In this document: piece after piece, positions 10,761 through 22,627 of the stretch
Layout of the letters: each line of letters starts with the position of its first letter
Position numbering within the stretch: position 1 is the first letter of the stretch
Assembly: GCA_964016875.1 (NCBI GenBank)
Contig: OZ024723.1
Coordinates: forward strand, 16,363,957-16,427,956
Direction: 5' to 3'
Origin: Fallopia convolvulus
Lineage: Eukaryota > Streptophyta > Magnoliopsida > Caryophyllales > Polygonaceae
Length of the DNA stretch: 64,000 nt
The notes under the pieces: generated by a model
The model's input: only the letters and a program-made list of their open reading frames with translations
What the model was told of the DNA's origin: nothing
Database searches by the model: none
Program-made: the position numbers and the translations under genes

Positions 10761-12993
10761 TGTAACACCCCGTCTTTCCACGGGACGCTACTTAGTAGTA
10801 GACCTTACCAGATACTACTTAAATGGGTTGACGACAACACTTTAGGATCTTACAACGCGGGTACGACGAGAAGACATTATAAAAACATCCAACCTTTCAT
10901 TTAGTAAAACTTAGAAAACATAGTTATGCATGCATTCCCGAAACATAAGTATTCAAACCGACAAAATCCTATCATTAACGAATTAACCTAGTAACAATAA
11001 TAAACACCAGATGATAATAAATCCAACATAATGATATATTCAACTCACTAATATAACAAAAGAACCCAAAGTAAACCCGACCCTACTATGACACTCGCTC
11101 TTCACCACTCCGCCATCTGACCTCCACTCATGAACAGTTCCCTGATTCATACCTGGAACTGAAAAATATTCCCCGAAGGGTTAACTACTAATCTATCAAG
11201 TTAGAAAGAATGCGAAAATTGCAAGAAGTTTGAAAAACATGTCTCAGGTCAGCATCCAAGTCCACAAACGCACTCATAACTCTAAAGGCCAATACCTAAA
11301 TTAGTTTTAGTTAGTCACACATAGCCACATACACATTCACAAATACAATATTACAACAATACAATTCCTCCATCTCGCAATCCAACCTCCAAGGCGCTCA
11401 ACCCCGCGCCGAGTGCAGAGGCAAGCCCTCTCACTCTACTTCACAATCTCCCTTCTAACCCCGGCTAAGCCTCCACTAGAGCACTTGCCAAAACGCATAA
11501 ATAATATTTTTCATTTTGAAGGGGCACGGTTTCCATGTCACACGGACCATACATAGACAACTCTTCCTCTCCGCCATCTACAATGGGGTCGTGCCGGAAA
11601 TGGTACCAACACAGAGAAAACGTTTCAAAAATCTCTTTCCGATAAAATGTGTTCAAAATCATTTTACACACACAACGCACCAATAAGTTCAAAACAATTT
11701 AAAAAGGTACTCGGGACTAGTTTCCAAAACCAATCCTACAATAACGACACAAAATCTAACAAGATAGAAAAGAATCGAGAAAGTCGAAAACGACTTACCT
11801 CAACAGACGACCTTATCGATTATAAACTTAACGCCAGTTGGAATGACACGTTCACACAAGGCACTTACTAAAACTATATATAATAGTTAATTAGTTAACA
11901 CGTGAAGGAATGAATCACCCTTACTAACTAAGTTCATGTATAAGCACGTACTTGACCACTTCTTCTCACTAATCAACTACCACCTAAATTTGCAAATTAA
12001 GCTAATCAATATTATAAACACTCTAATTGATTAATTGAAGGCCTAAGATCTTCGAACCCCACAACCTGTAATTTGCTAGACTAAATTAACCAATTGAACA
12101 TTAACGAGCTACAACATAACCTAGCTTAGACTAACCTAACTAACATAACTCCTCTTATTAAACAACTCTCTTGTTTAATTTTTGATTTCAATGTTATGAT
12201 GCCTCAATAGTACAATTCGCCACTATAATATTCTATGAACTGGTGTGTATATTTAAACACCTTCCTCATTAAATACTGCTTAACCACTACCATCTAAACT
12301 AACCTAGCTCATCTTAATACGGATCAAATTCCAAATCACTCTATCAAACCTCGACCACCAACTAAAAAGTAAACCCACATGTATACGAATACATATACAC
12401 CCAATTCAACACACGTGAATTTATTACACAAATCATATTGTTCTAAATAAGTAATCCTCGTAACTTAACTAATCTAACTCTTCGCAAACCGAATTAGAGA
12501 GAGATTACCAACCGGTGATTGTAGAGTCGGGGACGAGGACGGAAGTGAGGGGACGAGCGCAAAGGATATGATCAACCACACGGCAAACCGGTGAATCAAG
12601 GATGATCGGGACCGAAGGTGCGCGAGATGGAAAGAGCCGAGTACAAGGAAGTGAATGAATGTATAGAGAAAAACGAAGAGAAAAGTGGCGGATGATTAGG
12701 AGTGATTAGGTATATAACTAGGTTAAGTAGATACGGAGGTTTAGATAGGGTTAGGATTAATAGGATATTTTTTTTGTGTGTGGAAAGATTAATTGGATAT
12801 TTAAGTTTACTTTTATTTGTGATAGATAGGTTAACATATTTAACATATTTCCTTAAAATAAATAAGGTGGTTAACTTATATATTTGTTAGTTAAATGATT
12901 ATCCAATAACTCGAGTAATCAAAACAATTACTTGCAATGCAAAACTTCTTGATTCCTGGCTTCGAGGGTAGCAAATCAATACCAAGTATTACA
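10761..12993. mobile_element. Solo LTR S1 in the TG LTR
   Basis: 2233 bp starting TGTAACACCCCGTC and ending AAGTATTACA, with a perfect 5 bp duplication ATAAC at 10756-10760 and 12994-12998. It has no internal domain. It shares a long 5' part with S2 (17581-20084) and is therefore the same family. The open frames inside are short and show no domain. It inserted after TG. Confidence 0.9.
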
Positions 12994-15861
12994 ATAACGG
13001 ACAAATGTGTTTTTAGAGTTTAAAACCTTTGTGTGGAGCTTAAGATAGAAATGAGTCGATTTCGAAATGAGATAACCTTAGTCCAAAAGGAAAATTACGC
13101 GATTGTAGAACTTCTTAGAGTAGAATTAATGTTGGGAAGGTTTTAATTACACACGAGTTTCTAGAAAACCTCTTGTGTCCTTATCGGACCAAGAGCCGAG
13201 TTGGTCTTCTAAAACCGGCCCGGTTTGATGTCTTTTAATGTGCACTAACACTTATCTTTATTACGTTTCAAAACTTTACGTAGCATTAAGGACTTTTAAG
13301 GGGGTGGAGGCTAGGAAAGAGCCGAGTCCATTTAAGGGAACGGAGTTCTAACACTTAGTTAGAACATAACATAAGTTTATTTAATGGATTGAACAAGGCA
13401 AACCTTTAGCCTTATTATAATTTTGAATGCCTGCATAGCATAGACGTTAGTAAGAGACTTTAGTCGTCTTTTCCATTTTATGTGGCATTGTTTAAGACTT
13501 TAGACGAAACCTTTTTATTTCGACATTGCTTTAAGACTTCAACCAACATTTATTTTTCGTATGACATTGCTTTAGACTTCAGACGAAACCTTTCTATTTC
13601 GACATTGCTTAAGACTTCAGTCAACATAGTAAGAGTAGAGTCATGACCTACACATAATATGATGTTATAAAAGTGGTTTAAGAGTTATGTCCAACACTTT
13701 TTCCTATACTTTTCCAAGCGATGTCTCTAAATGAGACATTTTAAACAAACAAGGCCTCAATCGTCGGTCCTAAGTTCATTTCTAGCGTTCGAATAATAAT
13801 AACAATAATGAGATGTCGTTATTTCTAGCAATCGATATATCTTATGTTTATTTATTTAAGCGAACAAGTTTATTCTCAATAGAGAGAAGTTTAACGGAAT
13901 CGAGATATCGAAAAGGTTACAAGTAGAATATCCACTTGCCTTGAATCTCTTTCGTAAGTTTACGAGACTTGGAATTTTGGACGACTTAGTGAAGTTCGAC
14001 ACTTCGACCTATTTATTCGAAAAGGTAATGAACGAATATATATTAAAATCCTTATTTTAGTTTTAAAATAATCTTTTTCTTATTTTCCTCATCTAGGAGA
14101 AAGGATGTCAATCTGAATTATTTGGTTAAATAATTTAGGTAGGAAACAAATAATAATAATCCTTTATTATTATTTTCAAGGTGATGTTTTTGAAAATCTT
14201 TCAAAATATTTACTTTAATGAAACATGCAAGGAAGTGCTTTATCAAATACAAAATCTTTTTTTTTTTTGAAAATCCCATGCACTTTTATTCCTTTCATTT
14301 AAATAAATACTATTCTCATGGATGATATTATTTCTAGAGATTAATTAAATTTATTCCAAAATTATAATAAAGTTAAATTGACACGCAAGAGTGGATTGAT
14401 TCAAATAAAGCCTTTTAAATCCACATGCAACACTTATTTAAATTACTTAAGTGCAATTTTATTCTCATGAGTCTACTTAATGGAAAGGATCATATATAAA
14501 ATATTATGAAATTATAGCAAGGTATTAAATTGACATGCATGTATGAATTAATTTATGAAAACCTTTTAAGTCCACAAGTACTACTTATTTATTTATTTAA
14601 GTATAACTTGCATCTTGTAAGTATCCTTTTTATCAAGAAGATCATGAACAATTTTATTTCAAATTTATACTAGCTCTAAGTTAACATGCAAGGGTGGATT
14701 ATCTCCTATAATTTATAAAATCGACATGCAATAATTTATTTAACTTACTTAAGTAGATAATAACATTCATGAGTCTACTTTTAACTAGAAAGTTCACAAA
14801 TGAGTAATCTAAAATTTATTTCAAGTCTAGATTGACATGCAAGAGTGGTTTAAGTTTTAAAAACCCTTTTAAAATGTAAAGACTTATTTAATTTAATTAA
14901 GGATATCTTGTTCTTATTAAATTTATTTTAATCCAAAGTTCATATAAAATTATCCAAAGCTTATAAAAAGGATATGCATGAAGATTGCATGCATGAAATT
15001 TTATCTTATAAAATTATCAAGACAATACTTTATAAAACAAAGATTTTTTGTATAAAACAAAGAAAAAGGTCTAGGCTTTTTAAACTAAATAAAATCCGAA
15101 TTTTCTAAGTTAAAAGCCACTTTGATTAGTTTTGGATTGATTAGAACTTACTTCATAGCTTGTAAAAAATTTCTTTTTTTAAAAATCTTTGCATGCATGT
15201 ATAAATTTTATAAAAATATGTTCTAGTTCCATTTTTCACCTAATCTGATTTTTAAAAAAACCTGATTAGAGAGATGGGCCTAATACAATTTTTAAAATCA
15301 ACCCATAAGAAAATTAAAAGAGCCCAAAAGATTAAAAATAAAAACCTAGAAATTATACCTGCTTCTCTCTTTTCTGTAAAAATTCTTTTTACTCAAGTTT
15401 GGGCAAACAGAGAGCAGGAGGTGGTCGGCGAGGGCGGTCCAGCCTGGCCCTGGTGGTCGGAGGTGGTGTTGGTGGGTGGAAGACACAAGACAAGGGTTTG
15501 GGTAATTCTTTTGTGGGAAAAATCAGCCCATAAAAGAATACACTTAGGCTGAAATTTGTTTGAATGGGAGTGAAAATTCAGGAGATAGAAAGAAATTATT
15601 TGTGTGAGTGTTCTCTTTCATGAGCTAAGGGCCTTTAAATAGCCATTAGAATGGTGGAGAGAATATAATGTGATGATGATCAAATATCATCCATGAAGGG
15701 GATTGGGGAATGGAAGATTTTATTTCATTAAAATGGAGCTTGAGTGGATGGTAAATCCCAGCTCAAATCCCCTCATAAAACTTCTACTAAATGCCCCAAA
15801 CGAATTTTCAATCGGATCAATAATTCGGTTTTTGACAAAAATAACAATAGAAAGAATGGGT

Positions 15862-15928
15862 TTAAATACAATTGGTAAAGGAGTGGGGAAGGTGCAAGGG
15901 GTTAAGGGTTCAATTCCCACCTCTTGTC
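15862..15928 (+). repeat. tRNA-like A-box/B-box segment, second LTR copy
   Basis: Reads ACAATTGGTAAAGG and GGGTTCAATTCCCACC. The left part of the A box (TAGC) present in the other LTR is replaced here, and the 3' flank differs (CTTTTTTATTTATAAAACC). Confidence 0.4.
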
Positions 15929-16248
15929 TCTTTTTTATTTATAAAACCCCTTTTGAAAGATTTATGGGCTTTCTAGATGGGCCGGGCTAAGGCCTATTTA
16001 CTTCTTTTTAAGAAAGAAATAATTAAAGGACTTGAAAATTGAATTTCCGTTAGGATATAAAAGTTTATTAAATTTTATTTTTAATAAATTTTATTTACTC
16101 GAATAATTATTTCATAAGAAATAATATAATCTATTTATTTTAGAAATAGATTTTGAATGAAAAAGAAATTTTGTGAATTTATTTTATTTAATAAATAATT
16201 AATGAAAGAAATAAAATTAGTCATAAAAATAGCGGCGATTACAGTTTG

Positions 16249-16430
16249 GACCACAAAGACTTCCAAAAACAACTCAAAAATTTAGTATCCTTATCACTAA
16301 CAAACGAACAAGGAATACCATGTAATCTCACAACTTCTCTAAAGAACAAATCAGCAATATGAGAAGCATCATCAGATTTATGACAAAGAATGAAATGAGC
16401 CATTTTTTAAAACCTATCTACTACCACAAA
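16249..16430 (-). pseudogene. G1 integrase core, N-terminal half, fused to RNase H by a deletion
   Basis: The minus strand reads VVVDRF, stop, [14 protein letters not shown], then [13 protein letters not shown] and VSDKDTKF, the first half of a gypsy integrase core including the VSD aspartate. It joins the second half at 2962 once TG is removed. On its upstream side it is fused directly to RNase H sequence ([15 protein letters not shown]): the RNase H C-terminus, connection and integrase zinc-binding domain are missing. Confidence 0.82.
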
Positions 16431-17491
16431 AAGCTCCTTATCATAAGTGGGGTAGTTGAGCTCAGCACCACTTAGCTTCTCACTGAAGTATGCTATGGGT
16501 TTTCTATCTTGGATGAGCATGCCTCCTCCAATGCCATAGTTTAAGGCATTACATTCAACCTCAAATGTCTTGGAAAAATCCGACAATTGGAGAAGCGGGG
16601 TGTGGCACAACATGTCTTTCAAAGTGACAAACGCATTCTCGTGTTGCATTTTCCACTTAAACTCATCATTCTTTTTGGTTAGCTCATGTAAAGGTGCATC
16701 AATAATAGAGAAATCATGCACAAACCTCCTATAAAACCCAACTAAACCAAGAAAAGAACACACCATAGTAGGAGTGGTCGGTTGAGGCCACTCTTGTAAG
16801 GCTTTTACTTTGGTGTCATCTACACTTAATCCATCTTTAGAAACAACAAAGCCAATAAAGATAGTCGAACTAGAGCAAAAATCACATTTAGCAAGATTAG
16901 AATACAACTTTTCTAGCCTAAGACATTCAAAAATAGCCCTAAGATGCTCGACATGCTCATGTAACGATTTACTATAAACCAAGATGTCATCAAAGTAAAC
17001 AACAACAAATTTTCCCAAGTAAGGACGCAAAACATGGTTCATTAATCTCATGAAAGTACTAGGAGCATTAGTCAATCCAAAAGGCATGACAAGCCACTAA
17101 TATAAACCATATTTTGTTTTAAAAGCAGTTTTCCATTCATCACCCTCTTTCATCGAATTTGATGATAGCCACTTTTAAGATCTATCTTGGTAAACAAAAC
17201 AGAACCATGCAATTCATCAAGCATATCATCCAAATGAGGTATAGGGTGATGATACATTATCGTAATTTGGTTGATGGCCTGACAATCCACACACATACGC
17301 CAAGATCCATCCTTCTTAAGAACTAGAATAACCGGGACGGCGCAAGGGCTTAAGCTCTCTCGCACATAGCCCTTGTCCATCAAATCTTGAACTTGGCGTT
17401 GTAACTCCTTAGTCTCTTCAGGACTCACTCTATAAGCAACACGTACGGTTTGGGTAGGAAGCTCTAGGAACCAAGTCAATTTGATGCTCAA
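16407..17491 (-). pseudogene. G1 reverse transcriptase and partial RNase H
   Basis: Two minus-strand frames make up the RT. 17491-17150 carries the [18 protein letters not shown] block, the [13 protein letters not shown] block and [14 protein letters not shown] (first catalytic aspartate). After a frameshift near 17090-17150 (the EWKTAF...YEW part is disrupted), 17087 onward carries [13 protein letters not shown] and the YFDDILVYS catalytic motif at residues 31-39 of that frame, the [12 protein letters not shown] thumb region, and RNase H up to [18 protein letters not shown]. The first RNase H aspartate is changed (VECNAL instead of VECDAS). The gene cannot make an active enzyme. Confidence 0.88.
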
Positions 17492-17580
17492 TACCTCATA
17501 TAGGTGGAAGACTAGGTGGCAACTCTTCGGGAAACAAGTCCATGAAATCCTGTAATAAAGAAGAGATAGGAGAAGGAAGG

Positions 17581-20084
17581 TGTAACACCCCGTCTTTCCA
17601 CAGGGCGCTACGTGGTAGTAGACCTTACCAGGTACTACTTAGGTGGGTTGACAACAACACTTTAGGATCTTACCACGCGGGCACGACGAGAAAACCATAA
17701 ACCATCCAACTTTTTAGTTGTTTAATATTAAAATTACAAAATGTGCAAATGCCCAAGTCCATGCAGATGACACCCAATTAAACCAATTCGCAGAAATAAC
17801 CCATTCCCAACAACAATATCTTAGACTAACCTGAATAGAAAAATACACAAACTGGAAACCGAAGGACTCGTAATAATAATACTACTAATGATAATAAATG
17901 CACCCAAATCCCTTGACTAATGAAACGCGCGTCTACGATCCACTCCACCATCCGGCCAAGGCTCTTGCACGGTTTCCTATACATACCTATAACTGGAAAA
18001 ATAATCTTCGAAGGGTCAACTACTAATCTACCAAGCTAGATAATATGCGGACATTATAAGATGTTTAAAAACAGTTTTCTATAGTCAACAACCAGAATCC
18101 ACAATCGCAATCATAACTCTAAAGGCCAATACCTAAACTAGACGGTTAGTCACACATATGCCAAACATACATACACAGAATCGAACAATTAAAGCAACAT
18201 AACTCATTCTCCATCTCATATTCCAATCCATAGTGCAGAGGCAGACCCTCCCACTCCTCGATCACATCACTTCTTTCTTCTAACCCCGGCTAAGCCTCCA
18301 CTAGAGCACTTGCCAAAACACATAGATAACATTTTCTTTTGAAGGGGCACGATTTCTCTGTCACACAGACTATACATAGGCAACTCTTCCTCTCCATCAG
18401 CTACGATGCCCGTGCCGGAAACGGTACCAACACAGAGAAAACATTTGAAAACTTATTTTCGATAAAAACCCATTTAAAACCAATTTGCACACAACAGCAC
18501 AAGCAAATCCAAAATATTTCAATTCCAAAAAGATATTCGGGACTAGTTCCCAAAACCAATCCTACAATAACGACATAAAATCTAACAAGACAGAAAAGAA
18601 CCGAGCAAGTCGAAAACGACTTACTTCAAATGTGGAATTTCCGATGATCACAGATTCACAGTAAGCTAGAAATCCGAACCAAGGTGATTCCCTAAACAAT
18701 ATACATAATAATAATATTTTAAACTGGGTATAATTAAACTAGTTGCAAGATTACCAATATCTAGTAATCAACTTAATCTTTCCACCAAAAAAAAAGTAAT
18801 CAACTTAATCTTCTTTTATGCCCCCGACTAATTAACTACGTTCACCTTACCACCTCCATAAACCGATTGAAATGTATTAGCCAATTCCATATTTTTTTTT
18901 TAAATTCTCCTCCGATCCCAAGCACTGATTATGTTTTCCAAAACTACATCCTAATTAATACTAACTAGTTAAACACCTCCAATTGCACATATCTACAATT
19001 CCAGCTTTCAACTAATATAAACAAAATCTAATTTAACTAATATAAAACCACTTTAATCATGATGATTCTATCTAAGGTTCATACTTTAACCTTGACATTA
19101 CGGAAGCCTCAAGGGTTAATTTTTTTTATCTTTAAAACCAAACCACACTTGAAAGAACCCACAAACATATATCCTATCTTAAATATACTAATTAACGAAT
19201 AGAAATACTTGCTTCATTCTTTTTTTACTGAGTTCACGAACTACTACCTATTGTAATTAATTCTTTCTCCAATCAAAACTTGTATCCCATCATCACACAA
19301 CAACAAATCCCGATCAGAACTCCCATGAAAGACCGAACAAGACCATAGCTAGGGAGAAAAAACAAACTAACAATCGAGAGAGGCCTAAGGGAGGACTAAC
19401 CGGTGTCGGCCAGAATTAGACCGGTTCTTACCCACGGAACGTCGGAATGGACAGCTCTTAGGCCCGGCGAGGAGAGCGATGGCGACATGGCGGACTGAGT
19501 TGCGCCAGGGAGTAGATTGGCTTATCTCGACGAGGCTAGTTCAAACGGAACGGCAATGCGGCGTCGAGGTCGGTCAGTGGTGAAACAAGATTTATTGGCG
19601 GAACAAAGTTAGTAAACGAACTAAATCCTTAACGGCCGGATTGCTGGTGGGGCCAATTACCGATTACGGTGGGGTGCTACTGGTGGCTGTTTAACGAGAA
19701 GGGCGACGAGGAAGAGAGATCGGGATTTTCTGCAGGTTTGGTTTTTGGGTTTTGAAAAGCTTAGCCGATCGGGTTTTTAACAAGAAGAAGTCGGTGGTGG
19801 CAAAAAGATAAAGAAAAGATTAACTCAAACTTTTAACTAACTACAAGATAAGATTGTGTTTTGATGGATATGGCCTACGATCCCGGGGTTTAAAAGATAA
19901 AACGATATTAATTAATTTAGGTAGTTAGTTTTAAGAGAACTTAAGGTTAATACTAGCGTTTCATCTAGTTTTTTTTTAATCGGAGTTACTTGCGGACCAA
20001 GTAGAAAGATTACTTGTACAACAAGAAAGTCGTTTTCCAGCCTTAAAAAGGTATGGTCGAGGAAAGTGAAACCCGACTATTACT
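17581..20084. mobile_element. Solo LTR S2 in G1 pol
   Basis: 2504 bp starting TGTAACACCCCGTC and ending CGACTATTACT, flanked by GAAGG at 17576-17580 and 20085-20089. It shares the first ~1 kb with S1 (including the AGAGCACTTGCCAAAAC and AAGTCGAAAACGACTTAC segments) and is more divergent further right. It separates G1 reverse transcriptase from protease. Confidence 0.9.
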
Positions 20085-20089
20085 GAAGG

Positions 20090-20676
20090 GTAGTCAAATC
20101 CACATTAATGAGTAAAACATCCTTCCTAAAGAGAAGAAGACATAAAGAACCTCCTTAAACGCTTGTTGAACATCTCTTGGGTGGGCAAGAAGAACTCTTC
20201 TTTCAACTCCTCCTTCAATAGTGGGTTTAGAACGTCCTTAGGACGCTATTCATGCTTGCTCGGAGGCTTGTAAGGCATGACCGACAACTCCGGGCCTTAA
20301 GGAGGTGTAGTAGAAGAGAGAGGGCTCGTGACAGAGGGGTCACGGGTCGCTACAAGACGCCCATAGCGGTTAAAGAAGGGATCACGACTCGTGACTAGCT
20401 GACTAAGGCCAAAGGCCCAATCGTGAGGGTCGTCACGGGTCGTGATAGGGGGGTCATGACTCGTGACCAGGTCGTGATTTGGCTCACAACTCGTGAGCGG
20501 CCTGTTGAGGGCCTTAGATGGCTCGTCACGCATCGTGACGGGTGGCTCACGATTGTGACCGGCCTTGTGAGGCTTGTTTTGCTTCGGCGGCCCTTGTTTC
20601 GGCGTCGGGGAGGGCTTGTCCTTCTTTTGTTAGGCTTCCTGAAGTGCCTTAGCTTGATTTCTAAGTACTTGGTCAT
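20090..20676 (-). pseudogene. G1 pol linker between protease and reverse transcriptase
   Basis: This segment lies between protease (20677-21129) and the solo LTR that separates it from reverse transcriptase. One minus frame (20533-20297) is rich in TSRDPP/VTSRD-type repeats produced by an array of palindromic DNA motifs (see 20310-20560). No catalytic domain is visible. Variable linkers are common at this place in gypsy Pol. Confidence 0.55.
20310..20560. repeat. Array of the palindromic motif TCACGNNTCGTGA
   Basis: About seven degenerate copies in 250 bp, for example ATCACGACTCGTGAC, GTCACGGGTCGTGAT, GTCATGACTCGTGAC, CTCACAACTCGTGAG, GTCACGCATCGTGAC and CTCACGATTGTGAC. Every copy is self-complementary around a two-base centre. 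They encode repeated T-S-R-D-P residues in the G1 linker frame. Confidence 0.85.
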
Positions 20677-21129
20677 CTAAAACTTCTTGAGGAGACATAT
20701 GGTTATAAGAGTAACTCTCCTCCCATTATGGTTAAAACAATAGCGATTCAAATAACCATCATGAATAACACGTCTATCAAACATCCAAGGTCTACCTAAG
20801 AGGAGATGAGTGCAATCCATTTCGGTAACGTCACAAATAACACTATCATTATACGGACCAATAGCAAACTTGACAAGGCATTGGTGAGTGATCAAATTTT
20901 CATATTTAGCCTCATTAATCATGTTTAAACTATAAGAGGTCGATCTTTTAGTAGTTGGCAATTGCAAGTGTTCAACAACTTTCTTATTAATCAAATTGCA
21001 ACAACTAACACCATCAATAATAGCACATAAAGTCTGACCTCGAACGTTGCAATGGGTGTGGAAGATGTTCTTTCTTTGGTCAGCGGGTGGAAATTCATAG
21101 AGATGAAGAGCGCGCATTATCACCAACAC
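20677..21129 (-). pseudogene. G1 aspartic protease
   Basis: The minus frame shows QRKNIFHTHC, then the active-site region CAIIDGVSCCNLI (canonical form IDGGSC or IDSGSC; the aspartate is kept but the following residues are altered), and the flap-distal LLLGRPWMFD motif typical of retropepsins (ILGRPW). The enzyme would cut the Gag-Pol precursor. It overlaps the nucleocapsid frame by a few bases, suggesting a frameshift in an originally continuous polyprotein. Confidence 0.8.
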
Positions 21130-22627
21130 AGAGGTTGTATTGATTTATCCAAAGTGACATACTCAACATCATCATCATTGTACTTGATCTCCTCCTCCAC
21201 TTGAGCTAGACCTACATCTTTGGATTTCTCCTCTCCATTCGACACATAGCCTTGGTCGGTGAGGAGCACTTGCTTTGAATTTGGGCAATCTTTGGAAGCA
21301 TGCCCTCTTCCTTGACATTTATTGCAACAAACGTGGGGCTGATGTGGGACGAGAAGGGGCTTGTGAAGGAGCCTTGGTGGTGTTGGGAACACCCCGTGGT
21401 TGAGAAGAAGAAGAAGAATTAGTAGAAACTGAATTGGAAGGGTAAGAGTTGTACCTTTTATTAGCAAGGTTCCAAGCTTCCTTCGTCTTTCTTTGGGTTT
21501 GATTGTAAAGAAATTGAGCCTAGTGAACAAGGGTGTTGGTATCCCTTATGCTTTGGATCTCAAGAGCATCCCGAATTTGAATGTTGAGGCCCGCCATGAA
21601 TTGGGTCTGTAGGGACCATTGTGATTGGTGAATGTTGGCTTTGTAAGTCAAGTCCTCATGGTCATTGAAGTATTTGATTGGAGACCGAGAACCTTGCCTA
21701 CAAGAAGCCACTCTAAGCTTATAGTCTCAATATGTTCTTCGGGAACATGCTTCTTCTTCAAAAGGAAACGTAGTTGGGGGCACTTCTCAATAGGATCCAA
21801 TGTTTGGCGCGCACGATCAGCTCTCGTGCGGTACCGCCAACTTCTCGCTTTCCCGGTAAAATGGAGAGTAACCACTTCTAGTTTCTCATATTCTTCATAC
21901 CCCAAATGGTTAAGGGTGTAATCCATATGTTGCTCCCATTCAAGATACTTCTCTGGGTCATTCTCGCCTGAAAAGGTCTCAAGCTTGACCTTAATGTCTC
22001 TTTAGTTAGCCAATGGATTGTCTTGTTGGACATTTCTTTGAACACACCCAGGATAGGCGCGGGGCATACCATCATCAACCTCATCCACTTCATTGTACCA
22101 ATCCATAATAGGAGGTTGATATTCATCCTCATAGTATTGTGCCTCCCTGAAGTCACCAAGATCGTCTCAATAGGCACTCCATTCGTTGTTTTAACTGGTG
22201 GAGTCAAAACAGTCTTCTTGGTTTGATTGGAAGGATGAGCCGCATCATAAGGAACCTGTAGCAATTTGGACCTAGGATCCACCAAACTAGCAACCGGGTC
22301 AGAAGAAAGCTGAATTTGAATTGGGAGTTGGGACTTACCTTTGTTGCTAGTTGAATCCATGTGAGGATCCATTGGTTGAGCATTATGGTCAGCCATGGTT
22401 AAGCTCTTGGCCGAACTTGGAGATGTCTAAATCGTAGTAGAGAGGGTATCCATAGCATTGGCCAATTGTTTGAACCGAGCATCCATGGTTCCATCTCGCT
22501 CTTCTTGTTGTCGTCAAGATTTTGTCATGGCTGTTTGGACCATATTTTGAATTGTTTCAATGATATTGGCATTAAGGCCACCATCTTGCCTAGCTACGGA
22601 AGAGGCATTATCATTGTGGTGAGACAT
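21120..22627 (-). pseudogene. G1 gag with zinc knuckle
   Basis: I place the start at 22627 (MSHHNDNASS), upstream of the longer frame that begins at 22396, because the sequence stays gag-like with only two stops between. The capsid region follows in several frames (22396-21878, 21926-21648, 21711-21520), and a CCHC knuckle, CNKCQGRGHASKDC (C-X2-C-X4-H-X4-C), lies near 21330-21290. Gag forms the virus-like particle and the knuckle binds RNA. At least three frameshifts and two stops make it a pseudogene. Confidence 0.8.

Larger units (their letters stand above)
2963..16243 (-). mobile_element. TG: gag-only chromovirus-like LTR retrotransposon (TR-GAG type), minus strand
   Basis: Both ends are exact: the LTRs are flanked by the perfect 5 bp duplication GTTTG (2958-2962 and 16244-16248) inside G1 integrase. 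After removing a later solo LTR from the right copy, the LTRs are 3741 and 3746 bp, longer than the 3.56 kb internal region (6704-10259). The interior holds a primer site, a gag gene with zinc-knuckle remains and a trace of a chromodomain-like Pol end, but no protease, reverse transcriptase or integrase. Known TR-GAG elements have this design and depend on enzymes from a partner. LTR start TGTAATAGCC (minus strand) and the gag type fit the Tekay/Del group. Confidence 0.9.
10260..16243 (-). repeat. TG LTR (5' copy), interrupted by a solo LTR
   Basis: Begins TATAACACCCC (one change from TGTAAC in the partner) and ends AGCGGCGATTACA. It is 3746 bp without the 10761-12993 insertion and its duplicated ATAAC. 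It is the promoter LTR for the minus-strand gag at 9922. Confidence 0.92.

Noticed and set aside
20423..20680. Plus-strand ORF across the palindrome array
   Set aside because: Antisense shadow of the G1 linker; palindromes read similarly on both strands.
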